64,000 nt of DNA from Lachnospiraceae bacterium (GCA_024690825.1 JAILOK010000129.1:1-64000); one strand, 5' to 3'; shown: positions 54,422-64,000, counted from the stretch's first letter. The notes: generated from the letters alone by a model not told the origin. Numbers and translations: made by a program.

Positions 54422-56209
54422 ATGGAAGAAGTCAGAAAGTCATACGAGAATATTACCGCAGGGCAGGTTTTAAGAACTTTAGCGGGATATATAAAGCAAT
54501 TTAAGTTTGCTTCCGTGATGACACCGATTTTTATGGTCGTGGAAGTACTCATGGAAACGATCATACCTTATCTGATGGCAGATATCATAGATAACGGTGT
54601 AGCGGCAGGCAATATGGGTCATATATACAGGGTGGGTGCTCTTATGACGGCATTTGCCCTTGTTTCTCTTACTGCAGGATTGTGTGCCGCGGTATTTGCC
54701 GCAAAGGCATCTGCGGGTCTTGCCATGAATCTCAGGAATGCGATGTATCGCAATATCCAAAAGTTCTCTTTTTCAAACATAGACAGGTTTTCCACATCCG
54801 GACTCATAACCAGGCTTACGACAGATGTCACGAATGTGCAGAACGCCTATCAGATGCTGCTGCGCATGTGCATGAGGGCACCGGTATCGCTCATATGCGC
54901 GATGATAATGTCCTTTGTCATCAGCGCCAGGCTGGCCTGTGTATATCTTGTCGCAGTTATTTTCCTGACGGTATTCCTGTGCACCATAGTTCCGAAAGTG
55001 ACAAAGTATTTTGCAAGGGTATTTGAAAAATACGACGACCTGAATGAATCCGTGGAGGAAAATGTCTCCGCAATAAGGGTGGTAAAAGCTTTTGTCAGGG
55101 AAGATACCGAAAATGAAAAATTTAAGAAGGCCGTAACGAATCTGTACGGAATGTTTGTAAAGGCCGAGAAGATGATAATAGCAAACATGCCCGTGATGCA
55201 GTTTACGGTCTATGCCTGTATTTTATCAATCAGCTGGATTGGCGCCAACATGATAGTATACGGATCGCTCAGCACGGGACAGCTCATGAGCATGCTCACC
55301 TACTGCATGAATATCCTTATGAATCTCATGATGCTTTCCATAATTTTTGTGATGATGACAATGTCGGCAGCAAGCGCCAAAAGGATCACGGAAGTGATAA
55401 TCGAGGATTCGGACCTGAAGGATCCCAAAGATCCTGTTACAGAAGTAAAGGACGGCAGCATTATTTTTGAAAATGTCAGCTTCGGATATAATAAAACAGC
55501 CGAAGAACCCGTGCTGAAAAATATCGATCTTAAGATAGGATCCGGACAGATAATAGGGATCATCGGCGGAACCGGATCTGCAAAGACTTCGCTCGTCAAT
55601 CTGATCTGCCGTCTGTATGATGTGGACAGCGGTTCGGTAAAGGTGGGCGGGATTGATGTCAGGGACTATTCAATGGAAGTACTCCGTGATAAGGTTGCGA
55701 TAGTGCTCCAGCAAAACAATATCTTTTCCGGCACCATACTTGAAAACTTAAGATGGGGGAATGAAAATGCGGATCTGGAAGACTGCAGAAGGGTCTGCCG
55801 CATGGCTTCGGCAGATGAGTTTATAGAGAACTTTCCCGACGGATATAATACCCGGATCGAGCAGGGAGGGACCAATGTTTCCGGGGGACAGAGACAGAGA
55901 CTGTGCATAGCCAGAGCTCTCTTAAAGAATCCGAAGATCGTCATATTTGATGATTCCACTTCGGCTGTGGATACCGCAACTGACGCGGCCATCAGAAAAG
56001 AGATGAGGAGATATATACCGGATACTACAAAGATAATCATTTCCCAGAGGATATCTTCGATCAGGGATGCAGACAGGATAATAGTTATGGACGACGGCAG
56101 GATATCCGGATACGGGACGCATGAGGAACTGCTAAAGAACAATGAGATCTACAGGGATATCTGTGAATCCCAGATATCGGGCCTTGGAGATTTTGACAAA
56201 CCCGTCTGA
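54422..56209 (+). CDS. ABC exporter half, degenerate-site subunit (TM287/BmrC-like)
   Basis: A 595-residue fused membrane-ATPase half transporter. Six helices span about 27-325. The nucleotide domain has Walker A GGTGSAKT (382-389), canonical VSGGQ (486-490) and Walker B VIFDD, where Asp511 replaces the catalytic Glu. The switch His is replaced by Gln542 (SQRISS). These changes mark a degenerate ATP site, as in TM287 of Thermotoga. Its canonical signature motif pairs with the competent site of the partner encoded 24 bases downstream. A heterodimeric drug, lipid or peptide exporter is expected; the substrate is unknown. Confidence 0.92.
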   Translation: MEEVRKSYENITAGQVLRTLAGYIKQFKFASVMTPIFMVVEVLMETIIPYLMADIIDNGVAAGNMGHIYRVGALMTAFALVSLTAGLCAAVFAAKASAGLAMNLRNAMYRNIQKFSFSNIDRFSTSGLITRLTTDVTNVQNAYQMLLRMCMRAPVSLICAMIMSFVISARLACVYLVAVIFLTVFLCTIVPKVTKYFARVFEKYDDLNESVEENVSAIRVVKAFVREDTENEKFKKAVTNLYGMFVKAEKMIIANMPVMQFTVYACILSISWIGANMIVYGSLSTGQLMSMLTYCMNILMNLMMLSIIFVMMTMSAASAKRITEVIIEDSDLKDPKDPVTEVKDGSIIFENVSFGYNKTAEEPVLKNIDLKIGSGQIIGIIGGTGSAKTSLVNLICRLYDVDSGSVKVGGIDVRDYSMEVLRDKVAIVLQQNNIFSGTILENLRWGNENADLEDCRRVCRMASADEFIENFPDGYNTRIEQGGTNVSGGQRQRLCIARALLKNPKIVIFDDSTSAVDTATDAAIRKEMRRYIPDTTKIIISQRISSIRDADRIIVMDDGRISGYGTHEELLKNNEIYRDICESQISGLGDFDKPV

Positions 56210-56233
56210 CGGGTCAGGTTATCGGATAAAAAA

Positions 56234-58174
56234 ATGGCAGAGGAAAAAGTAAAAGAAATAAAAATGGGTCCCGGAAGAAGACATGCGGGACGGCCCATGG
56301 AAAAGGTCAAGGATCCGGGGAAGCTCTTCAAAAGACTTGCCGGATATATCCTGAAGGGATACGGCATCCATGTGACAGTGGTCATTATATGTATTTTCAT
56401 CGGAGTATTCGCTCAGGTTAAGGGTACGCTTTTCTTAAGGAATCTCATAGATGATTATATAGTTCCGATGGTTGAAAGCGGATCTAAGGATTTCAGCGCT
56501 TTAAGAAATGCGGTGCTCAAGATGGCGGGTATTTATATCATTGGTGTGGTCTCGTCCTATATTCACCAGAGGATAATGGTCATAGTGGCTCAGGGAACGC
56601 TGAGAAACATCCGTATAGATCTTTTCACGCATATGGAATCACTGCCTGTCAGGTACTTTGATACACATTCTCACGGGGATATCATGTCGATATATACAAA
56701 TGACACGGATACCTTAAGACAGATGATAAGTCAGGCGATGCCGCAGTTTTTGAACAGCCTTATCACTATAGTGAGCGTCCTCATAAGCATGATCGCATTA
56801 AGCGTGCCGCTGACTCTTATCACACTTTTCATGGTGATGGTCATGCTGTTCATCTCAATGAATGTCGCAAAGCGTTCCGGAAAGAACTTTGTGGCACAGC
56901 AGGCATCTCTTGGCGCACTGAACGGCTTTACGCAGGAAATGATAAGCGGTCAGAAGGTCATAAAAGTCTTTAATCACGAAAATAAAGCTGTCGAAGAATT
57001 TGAAAAGAAAAACGAGGAATTGTTTAACTGCGCTTATAATGCCAATAAATTCGTAAACATGATGGGTCCCATAAATGCGCAGCTTGGAAACCTGAGTTAT
57101 GTGGTGTGCGCTTCTTTCGGAGGCATAATGGCGGTCAATCATTTTGCAGGGTTGACTTTGGGTGCGCTGGCATCGTTCCTCACATTTAACAGAAGCATCA
57201 ATATGCCTATCAGTCAGATCAGCAACCAGTTCAATTCGGTCATTATGGCGCTTGCAGGTGCTGACAGGATCTTTGCCCTGATCGATGAGGAGCCTGAAAC
57301 AGACGACGGATATGTGACGCTTGTAAATGCGGTCATTGACGAAAACGGCAATGTAAGCCCCTCGGAAAAAAGAACCGGCAGATGGGCGTGGAAGCATTAT
57401 CATAAGGCCGATGGTACGACTGATTATAAGGTGCTGGAGGGCAGTGTTGAATTTAACGGTGTTGATTTCGGATATACCGATGACGTGATGGTCCTTCACG
57501 ATATAAAGATAAACGCAAAACCCGGACAGAAGATCGCATTTGTCGGTTCTACCGGCGCCGGAAAGACGACAATAACAAATCTGATAAACAGATTTTATGA
57601 TATACAGGACGGGAAGATACGCTACGACGGCATTAACATCAACAAGATTAAAAAGGCGGATCTGCGCAGGTCCTTGGGGATGGTGCTTCAGGATACGAAA
57701 CTCTTTACCGGTACTGTCATGGAAAACATCAGATACGGGAAACCCGATGCTTCGGATGAAGAAGTCATATCAGCCGCAAAGCTTGCGGGCGCGCACAGCT
57801 TCATCAAAAGACTTGCAAAAGGATATGATACGGTTCTTACCGGAAACGGCGCGGCTTTAAGCCAGGGACAAAGACAGCTTCTTGCCATAGCGCGTGCTGC
57901 GGCAGCCGATCCACCGGTGCTTATTTTGGATGAAGCGACAAGCTCCATAGATACCAGGACGGAACGGAAGGTTCAGGAAGGAATGGATGCGCTCATGAAG
58001 GACCGGACTACATTTGTGATCGCGCACAGACTTTCGACCGTAAAAAACAGTGACTGTATCATGGTGCTTGAAAGGGGAAGGATAATAGAACAGGGAACGC
58101 ATGATGAACTGATAGCCCTGAAAAAGAAATATTACCAGTTGTATACGGGAAATGAAATCGGAGGCATGGCATGA
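56234..58174 (+). CDS. ABC exporter half, catalytically competent subunit (TM288/BmrD-like)
   Basis: The 646-residue partner subunit. Six membrane helices lie at about 44-345. An insertion of about 45 residues (350-398) precedes the nucleotide domain. Walker A is GSTGAGKT (438-445), the signature is the non-canonical LSQGQ, Walker B is LILDEATSSID with the catalytic Glu, and the switch His is in IAHRLST. The LSQGQ motif faces the degenerate site of the other half, exactly the asymmetry of TM287/288. Its start has a weak ribosome site, so coupling to the upstream gene is likely. The stop overlaps trkA. Confidence 0.92.
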   Translation: MAEEKVKEIKMGPGRRHAGRPMEKVKDPGKLFKRLAGYILKGYGIHVTVVIICIFIGVFAQVKGTLFLRNLIDDYIVPMVESGSKDFSALRNAVLKMAGIYIIGVVSSYIHQRIMVIVAQGTLRNIRIDLFTHMESLPVRYFDTHSHGDIMSIYTNDTDTLRQMISQAMPQFLNSLITIVSVLISMIALSVPLTLITLFMVMVMLFISMNVAKRSGKNFVAQQASLGALNGFTQEMISGQKVIKVFNHENKAVEEFEKKNEELFNCAYNANKFVNMMGPINAQLGNLSYVVCASFGGIMAVNHFAGLTLGALASFLTFNRSINMPISQISNQFNSVIMALAGADRIFALIDEEPETDDGYVTLVNAVIDENGNVSPSEKRTGRWAWKHYHKADGTTDYKVLEGSVEFNGVDFGYTDDVMVLHDIKINAKPGQKIAFVGSTGAGKTTITNLINRFYDIQDGKIRYDGININKIKKADLRRSLGMVLQDTKLFTGTVMENIRYGKPDASDEEVISAAKLAGAHSFIKRLAKGYDTVLTGNGAALSQGQRQLLAIARAAAADPPVLILDEATSSIDTRTERKVQEGMDALMKDRTTFVIAHRLSTVKNSDCIMVLERGRIIEQGTHDELIALKKKYYQLYTGNEIGGMA

Positions 58175-59535
58175 ACATTATCGTTGCGGGCTGCGGAAAG
58201 ATCGGGGCGGCACTGACAAAGGCTTTGAGCGAGGAAGATCATAATATCGCGGTCATTGATATTGACGGAGATACGGTTAAGTCTGTGGCAAACAGTCTCG
58301 ATGTTATCGGAGTGGAAGGAAACGGAGCTTCCATACAGACACAGAGGGAAGCCGGGATCACGAATGCAAACCTGCTTATAGCAACGGCCGGATCCGACGA
58401 GGTTAATATCCTTTGCTGCATGATCGCAAAGAAGGCCAATAAAAACATCAGTACCATCGCCAGGGTCAGAAATCCCGTATACAGGGATGAGATCAAATAT
58501 ATACAGGAGGAACTTGGGCTTTCAATGGTACTGAATCCGGAACTTCTGGCCGCGCGTGAGATCGCAAGACTTTTAAGATTTCCTTTTGCGGTGAAGATAG
58601 ATACACTGCTAAGAGACAGGATTGAAATATTGAGGCACCGGATCAAGGAGGGATCACCTCTTGCGGATCTTCGGGTCATGGATGTGAACAGAAAACTCGG
58701 GACGGATGTCCTTATCTGTACCATCGAAAGAGACGGCGAGGTGATCATACCGAACGGTGCGTCGATATTGTTTTCGGATGATATCATCTCTTTTGTGGCT
58801 TCGGTCGAGGAGGCAGCGAAGTTTTTCAGGAGTATAAAGGAAGAGACGCATCAGGTAAAGGACACCATCATAGCAGGCGGTGGAAAGATAGCTTTTTATC
58901 TGGCCCAGCAGCTTCTTTCTCTTGGGATCGATACCAAGATCATTGAGATGGATCGTAAAAGATGTGAGATCCTTGATGAAAACTTAAATGGTGCTACCAT
59001 CATCTGCGGTGACGGCACCGACCAGGAACTGCTTTTGGAGGAGGGCATAGAACACACGGAATCTGTCGTTCCGCTGACAAATATAGATGAAGAGAATATC
59101 CTGCTTGCTCTTTACGCGAAAAAACTGAATCCGAATGTGAAGTGCATCACAAAGGTCAACAGGGTTGTATTTGATGAGCTGATGGAAGATATTGATCTCG
59201 GAACGATCATGCATACAAAGTCCATAGTTGCAGACCGCGTGACATCATTTGCCAGGGCGATGCAGAATTCGATGGGCAGTAATGTTGAGACTCTGGTCCA
59301 TATAAGTGATGACAAAGCAGAAGCGCTGGAGTTCAAGGTCAGGGGTGTTTCGGAAGTGACCGGAAAACCCTTAAGCGAGCTGGATCTGAAAGATAATCTC
59401 CTGATCGCAGCAATAAGCAGGGGAAAAAATATTACCTACCCCAAAGGCCAGGACGAGATAAATCCGGGAGACAGGGTTATAGTTGTGACGACTCATAAGG
59501 GACTTGATAATCTTGATGATATATTGAAAAGATAA
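58171..59535 (+). CDS. trkA: TrkA potassium-uptake regulatory subunit
   Basis: A 454-residue cytoplasmic NAD-binding ring protein gating the TrkH channel. It has two RCK modules, each with a Rossmann domain (IIVAGCGKIGAAL at the start and IIAGGGKIAFYLA near 230) and a TrkA-C domain. The duplicated form is TrkA, as opposed to the single KtrA. The start overlaps the ABC gene in ATGA, and trkH follows after 17 bases. Confidence 0.94.
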   Translation: MNIIVAGCGKIGAALTKALSEEDHNIAVIDIDGDTVKSVANSLDVIGVEGNGASIQTQREAGITNANLLIATAGSDEVNILCCMIAKKANKNISTIARVRNPVYRDEIKYIQEELGLSMVLNPELLAAREIARLLRFPFAVKIDTLLRDRIEILRHRIKEGSPLADLRVMDVNRKLGTDVLICTIERDGEVIIPNGASILFSDDIISFVASVEEAAKFFRSIKEETHQVKDTIIAGGGKIAFYLAQQLLSLGIDTKIIEMDRKRCEILDENLNGATIICGDGTDQELLLEEGIEHTESVVPLTNIDEENILLALYAKKLNPNVKCITKVNRVVFDELMEDIDLGTIMHTKSIVADRVTSFARAMQNSMGSNVETLVHISDDKAEALEFKVRGVSEVTGKPLSELDLKDNLLIAAISRGKNITYPKGQDEINPGDRVIVVTTHKGLDNLDDILKR

Positions 59536-59552
59536 GGATTATTTAGGATAAA

Positions 59553-60995
59553 ATGAACCACAAAAGCATTATATACATACTTGGAAAGATATTGCAGATA
59601 GAGGCGCTGTTTTTGATGCTGCCGCTGATCGTGAGCATCATTTACAGGGAGGATGATTTTATTTCCTTTCTTATCACCATAGCAGCGACGGGGATCATAG
59701 GTACGGTCATAAGCCTAAAAAAACCGCCGAAATCTTCTTTTTACGCAAGAGAAGGATTTGTGATGGTAGCTTTGGGCTGGCTTGTGATGTCTGTAATGGG
59801 GGCGCTTCCCTTTGTGATAAACGGGGATATACCTGATTTTACGGATGCATTTTTTGAAACGGTTTCAGGATTTACCACTACCGGATCGAGCATACTTACG
59901 GATGTCGAGCACCTTTCGCACGCTTCACTTTTCTGGAGAAGCCTGACCCACTGGATCGGAGGCATGGGCGTGTTTGTCTTCATGCTTGCGATCATGCCGA
60001 TGACCGGAGCTTCAAATATGCATCTGATGAGATCCGAAAGCCCGGGTCCCGAGGTGGGAAAACTCGTACCAAGACTTCGGGATACGGCCAAGATCCTGTA
60101 CAGATTATATTTTGCGCTGAGTGTTTTAATGCTCATTATACTTGTGGCCACGGGCATGGACGGTTTTGACGCAGTCACGATAACCTTCGGAACGGCGGGA
60201 ACCGGAGGGTTTGCAATTAAAAACACCAGCATAGCTTCATACACTGCTTGCCAGCAGATAATCATCTCCGTATTTATGATCCTTTTCGGCATTAACTTTA
60301 ACTTCTTTTATTTTCTGACTTTCGGAAAAAGTCTGATGGAAGCTTTCAGGATGGAGGAGATAAGGGTATATCTTTTGATAATAGCAGGCTCGGTTGCAGC
60401 TATAATGATCAATGCAGGGAGCATGTTCACTTCGGTATTTGACGGGTTTGTCAAATCCCTGTTCCAGGTATCGAGTATCATTACCACTACGGGTTTCGGT
60501 ACGACGGATTTTGACCTCTGGCCTTCTTTTTCAAAATCAATTCTCGTCTGTCTGATGTTCATAGGGGCGTGCGCCGGATCGACCGGAGGCGGGATCAAGG
60601 TCTCGAGGATAACGATCCTTTTCAAGGTATTCCACAAAGAACTGGCACACTTCATTCATCCGAGGCTTGTCCGCAACATCCATATGAACGGAAGAGTGCT
60701 AAAGGACGAAACTGTTGACGGAGTAAAGGTATATATGGGTGCGTATCTCATAATCTTTGTGATCTCGGTACTTTTCATAAGCATAGAGGGACATGATCCG
60801 GTGACAAATTTTACTGCTGTTGCCGCGACGATGAATAACATAGGACCGGGACTTGCAAAGGTGGGTCCCGCATGCAACTTTTCTTTTTTCAGCGCACCGT
60901 CAAAATATGTCCTGATGTTTGACATGCTGGCAGGAAGACTTGAACTGTATCCGATGCTGCTTCTTTTTGCTCCGACCACATGGAGGGATAAATGA
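59553..60995 (+). CDS. trkH: TrkH-family potassium channel subunit
   Basis: A 480-residue membrane K+ uptake subunit with four pore-loop repeats. The loops read ETVSGFTTTGSS, TFGTAGTGGF, SIITTTGFGTTD and ATMNNIGPGL; each contributes a filter glycine. Further helices include the typical LTHWIGGMGVFVFMLAIMP and GACAGSTGGGIKVSR. It functions with TrkA encoded just upstream. The final four bases overlap the next start. Confidence 0.94.
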   Translation: MNHKSIIYILGKILQIEALFLMLPLIVSIIYREDDFISFLITIAATGIIGTVISLKKPPKSSFYAREGFVMVALGWLVMSVMGALPFVINGDIPDFTDAFFETVSGFTTTGSSILTDVEHLSHASLFWRSLTHWIGGMGVFVFMLAIMPMTGASNMHLMRSESPGPEVGKLVPRLRDTAKILYRLYFALSVLMLIILVATGMDGFDAVTITFGTAGTGGFAIKNTSIASYTACQQIIISVFMILFGINFNFFYFLTFGKSLMEAFRMEEIRVYLLIIAGSVAAIMINAGSMFTSVFDGFVKSLFQVSSIITTTGFGTTDFDLWPSFSKSILVCLMFIGACAGSTGGGIKVSRITILFKVFHKELAHFIHPRLVRNIHMNGRVLKDETVDGVKVYMGAYLIIFVISVLFISIEGHDPVTNFTAVAATMNNIGPGLAKVGPACNFSFFSAPSKYVLMFDMLAGRLELYPMLLLFAPTTWRDK

Positions 60996-62089
60996 TAAAG
61001 AACGAATTCCACGGAAGTGATAAGGAGGCCGTTGCTGCCCGCTACGGAATCGATGAGAAGGATATCATATCTTTTTCATCAAATGTAAATCCGCTTGGAC
61101 TTTCGGAAAAATTCAAAGATGAAATGGCTGATGCCGTGGACTGTATCACGGAATATCCCGAAAGAGATTATGCGTCATTAAGAAAGGCTCTTTCATGTTA
61201 TACAGGTGTGGATCCTTCGCATATTCTGCCGGGGAACGGTTCCACGGAACTGATAGGCGCCTTTATCAGATGTTTCAAACATCCGCATTCACTTATCGTA
61301 TCACCGGCGTATGCCGAATACGAAAGGGATGTAAGGCTTTCGGGCGGAGAGATAAGACGTTATGAATTAAATGAAGAGGATGATTTCGGTTTTTGTGCTG
61401 ACAGACTGACAGATGCCATAACGGAAAACACCGATATAATTATCATCTGCAATCCGGTAAATCCGACATCTACTGCCCTGTCAAATGAAGGCATGAGGAG
61501 CGTTCTTAAAAAAGCGCAGGAATGCGATGCCTTTGTGCTGGTCGATGAGACCTATGTTGAATTCAGTGACATGAAAAAGGTGTCTTCGGAAGGGCTTGTC
61601 CGGGAGTTTGGTAATCTCGTTGTATTAAGGAGTATGTCCAAATTTTTTTCGTGTCCGGGGCTGAGGCTTGGATATGCCATGACAAAGGATGAGTATCTGA
61701 TCGAAAAGATCAATTCCATGAGGGATCCCTGGAGTGTAAGCTCTTATGCCGAAAAGGCAGCCATCGTTCTTCTTTCCGACACGGAGCACATGGAAGAGTC
61801 CAGGGAGTTCATCGCAAAAGAACGAAACAGGGTATGCGCTTTACTTGATGAATTAAAGGGGTTAGGGTTAAAATATTACAGTCCGTGCGCTAATTTCATC
61901 CTGTGCAGGATATTAAAGGAGGAAAAAAGCGCGGGTGAACTGTTTGATTACTGCATCGAAAGAAAACTGATGATAAGGGACTGTACGGGGTACGGTAAGC
62001 TTGACGGGAGTTTTTTCAGATTCTGCTTCATGGATGAAAAAAACAATGACATGCTTATTAAGACCATTAAAGATTATTTATTGGAGTAA
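60992..62089 (+). CDS. PLP-dependent aminotransferase, CobD/HisC-like
   Basis: A 365-residue fold-type I PLP enzyme. The N-terminus FHGSDKEAVAARYG with ISFSSNVNPLGL is typical of the CobD (threonine-phosphate decarboxylase) branch. ICNPVNPTS, LVDETYVEF and VLRSMSKFFSCPGLRLGY with Schiff-base Lys217 are shared with histidinol-phosphate aminotransferase. No cobalamin or histidine genes lie beside it, so either activity, or a general aminotransferase, is possible. Its start overlaps trkH and the next gene begins three bases after the stop. Confidence 0.82.
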   Translation: MIKNEFHGSDKEAVAARYGIDEKDIISFSSNVNPLGLSEKFKDEMADAVDCITEYPERDYASLRKALSCYTGVDPSHILPGNGSTELIGAFIRCFKHPHSLIVSPAYAEYERDVRLSGGEIRRYELNEEDDFGFCADRLTDAITENTDIIIICNPVNPTSTALSNEGMRSVLKKAQECDAFVLVDETYVEFSDMKKVSSEGLVREFGNLVVLRSMSKFFSCPGLRLGYAMTKDEYLIEKINSMRDPWSVSSYAEKAAIVLLSDTEHMEESREFIAKERNRVCALLDELKGLGLKYYSPCANFILCRILKEEKSAGELFDYCIERKLMIRDCTGYGKLDGSFFRFCFMDEKNNDMLIKTIKDYLLE

Positions 62090-62092
62090 CTG

Positions 62093-64000
62093 ATGGAGAA
62101 ATATATCGAAAACCTTATCAGAGGTCATTTTGAATATGAGACGGAAAAGATAACGGTATCGACAAGAAAAATTGAGGCTGATGTCACTCCTTTACAGGAT
62201 AAGGACGGAAGCTTCGTCATCAGCTGCAGGGACAATAAAAAAATAAAACTTTCCGTCATGACTTCGGATCCGCGCATAAGGGTCTCGGTCGAAGAGTATG
62301 AAGGCTCTCTTGATGAGGGCCTTGAAGTGATGTACAGTGTTTCGACAAAAGGCCTTGACAGCGGATTTGTGTTCAAGGGCGACATTTACATTATATCCGA
62401 TGCGGGAGAAGCCCAGATAAGCGTTGTCATAGAGGTTGTAAGAAAGCATATCGAGTCTTCGGCAGGTCCGATAAAAAATCTGTTTCATTTTACAAATCTG
62501 GCCCGTTCTGATTTTGATGAGGCTGTGCGGGTCTTTTATACAAAAGAATTCAGGGATATCTTTAAGAATGCGGAAAAGGCACACATGTTAAAATACCGGG
62601 CCTTTTCAGCCAGGGAGATGTCCTATGAAAATGTCGAGGAATTTCTGATATGCGTAAACAAGAAGACTCCGGTTGTTTACAGCTTTGACCGTGAGAATAT
62701 CACGGTTCTGGACCTGGACAATGAAGGAGAGGGGAGTTTTACCATCAGGAAGTCCGGCTGGGGTTATACGCGTCTTAAACTTGAATCGGATTCGGATATA
62801 TTGTCGCTTTCAAAAGATGAGATCAATTCTTATGACTTCATAGGAAATTCCATAGATATACATTATACCGTAAGAACGGAAAAGCTTCACAGGGGCATTA
62901 ATTACGCGTCAGTGAGGCTGCGTTCGTCACATACGGATATCACGCTTCCGGTCTTTATCAGATACAGGACTGCGGATAAGGCCGAACTTGATGCCGATTA
63001 CAGGCAGAAAAAACTGAGAAGTGAGCTTACGGAATGCTATGTGCGTTTCAGGATAAAGGATATTACCGCAAACGCCTGGATAAATGAATCAAAAGAGCTT
63101 ATAGACAGGATGCTTTATATAAATATGGAGGATCCTCTGACAAGGCTTTATCAGGCTCACAGCCTTATCGTATCAAAAAGAGACAGAGAAGCTTCAATAC
63201 TTCTGGAAAAGATAGGATCGGAATTTGATACATCAAAGTTTGCGCCGGATCTTAAAGGCTATCTCATATACCTGAAGGCGATGAACGCAAAAGACGATGC
63301 GGATATCGAGGATGCCGTCAAATCGGTATGGGCCCTGTATGAGGGCCACAGAGACAAGGATTTTCTCCTATGGATACTGATCTATCTTGATGAGACGGTA
63401 AAGCGGTCGCCGGAGAGAGAAAAGGAACTGCTCATCAGACAGTTTGAAAGAAATTCATCAAGTCCGCTTCTTCTGATAGAGGCTTATGTGATGTTTTCAA
63501 AGGAACCCTCACTTCTGACGAAACTCGAGAACATAGAAGTGCGTATCCTTTATTATGCAATAAAGAAAGGGCTTTTCAACAAATCCCTCGAAGAAAGAGT
63601 GATAACCCTGGTATCACGGTGCAGAAATTTCAATTCGCTGCTTTTCAAGGTCCTTTCCGAATATTTCAGGGAATTTGATGATGATGACATTCTTACGGCG
63701 CTCTGTTCATATCTCATAAGGAACGAAAAGACAGATAAGGAGTATGGCGAATATTTCAGGGAGGCGGTCGAAAGAGAACTGCGGATCACCAATCTGTATG
63801 AGTATTATCTCTATACGCTTCCGGAAAATCATACAGCCCTGTTACCGAGACATGTACTCCTTTATTTCGGGCTGCAGAACAATCTTCCTCCGATACTGAC
63901 TGAATATGTTTTTGCAAACATGATAGTACATGAATCGGAAGTGCCCGACCTCCTGGAAGAATGCAGGATGAGGCTTTCGGATTTTGCCGTCAAGGAAATA
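62093..64000 (+). CDS. DUF5717-type protein, 5' part (runs off window end)
   Basis: The frame from ATG 62093 stays open to the last base (636 codons), so the gene is cut by the window. It has no signal peptide and no membrane helix in the visible part. The N-terminal 300 residues are beta-rich with two sandwich-like repeats (KITVSTRKIEADVTPLQ, and YSFDRENITVLDLDNEGEGSF), followed by a helical, TPR-like region from about 330. The layout matches the Lachnospiraceae-typical DUF5717 proteins, which are large and of unknown role. It is coupled to the aminotransferase upstream. Confidence 0.75.
   Translation, partial: MEKYIENLIRGHFEYETEKITVSTRKIEADVTPLQDKDGSFVISCRDNKKIKLSVMTSDPRIRVSVEEYEGSLDEGLEVMYSVSTKGLDSGFVFKGDIYIISDAGEAQISVVIEVVRKHIESSAGPIKNLFHFTNLARSDFDEAVRVFYTKEFRDIFKNAEKAHMLKYRAFSAREMSYENVEEFLICVNKKTPVVYSFDRENITVLDLDNEGEGSFTIRKSGWGYTRLKLESDSDILSLSKDEINSYDFIGNSIDIHYTVRTEKLHRGINYASVRLRSSHTDITLPVFIRYRTADKAELDADYRQKKLRSELTECYVRFRIKDITANAWINESKELIDRMLYINMEDPLTRLYQAHSLIVSKRDREASILLEKIGSEFDTSKFAPDLKGYLIYLKAMNAKDDADIEDAVKSVWALYEGHRDKDFLLWILIYLDETVKRSPEREKELLIRQFERNSSSPLLLIEAYVMFSKEPSLLTKLENIEVRILYYAIKKGLFNKSLEERVITLVSRCRNFNSLLFKVLSEYFREFDDDDILTALCSYLIRNEKTDKEYGEYFREAVERELRITNLYEYYLYTLPENHTALLPRHVLLYFGLQNNLPPILTEYVFANMIVHESEVPDLLEECRMRLSDFAVKEI

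Noticed and set aside
1-64000. CRISPR arrays, tRNA or rRNA genes, prophage, intact insertion sequences, toxin-antitoxin or restriction systems
   Set aside because: No regularly spaced direct repeats, cloverleaf sequences, integrases or defence-type proteins were seen on either strand.

Overview
The window looks like a chromosomal segment of a Gram-positive anaerobe of the family Lachnospiraceae (Butyrivibrio-like, genus not settled). The basis is strong AGGAGG ribosome sites, heavy use of AGA/AGG and ATA codons, several diguanylate-cyclase and HD-GYP proteins, a LacI-type sensor fused to GGDEF, a DUF5717 gene, and class II fumarase paired with malic enzyme. No tRNA, rRNA, CRISPR array, phage or intact insertion sequence was found. 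Both ends cut through genes.

1-7974: a truncated FkbM-like methyltransferase end, an IS30 transposase remnant, a secreted C69 dipeptidase with foreign-looking codon use, and a broken NRPS-like locus. In that locus an adenylation-carrier protein runs straight into the tail of a different acyl-CoA synthetase. A very large MscS channel with two extracytoplasmic sensor regions follows.

8042-17002: malic enzyme and fumarase, then a diguanylate cyclase / orphan histidine kinase / lipoprotein operon, metA (homoserine O-acetyltransferase type), and a chemoreceptor.

17138-27846: a reverse-strand metal-efflux operon (HMA metallochaperone, P1B-2 ATPase, ArsR/SmtB sensor) with a consensus promoter and an operator-like inverted repeat. 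Its -35 box is shared with the divergent LacI-GGDEF gene. Then come larB, larC, a PHP phosphatase, a lipid kinase, mnmA and a GH43 glycosidase.

27847-33564: an intergenic stretch with two stable hairpins, then a sodium symporter followed by a compact cluster of MBOAT acyltransferase, SGNH/DltD-like protein, acyl carrier protein and O-antigen polymerase-like protein. This looks like envelope-glycan O-acylation that lacks its own DltA.

33566-37925: a PTS IIC-like permease (reverse strand) and the glycolytic set gap, pgk, tpiA, with terminators after gap and tpiA.

38052-50269: a 1637-residue hybrid kinase and an HD-GYP phosphodiesterase that share an ECF-S-like membrane sensor, an acyl-CoA synthetase, and a tightly packed nucleoside phosphorylase / mtnA / MTA-SAH deaminase set. 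That set suggests salvage of methylthioadenosine or 5'-deoxyadenosine through an inosine intermediate.

50274-64000: a membrane-anchored MutS-like ATPase overlapping a Kv-type potassium channel, galK, a heterodimeric ABC exporter with one degenerate ATP site, trkA, trkH, a PLP aminotransferase and the start of a DUF5717 gene. Most of these overlap or nearly touch, so they probably form one long transcription unit. Starts were chosen by ribosome-site spacing and family length. All functions are assigned from motifs read by eye; no database search was run.
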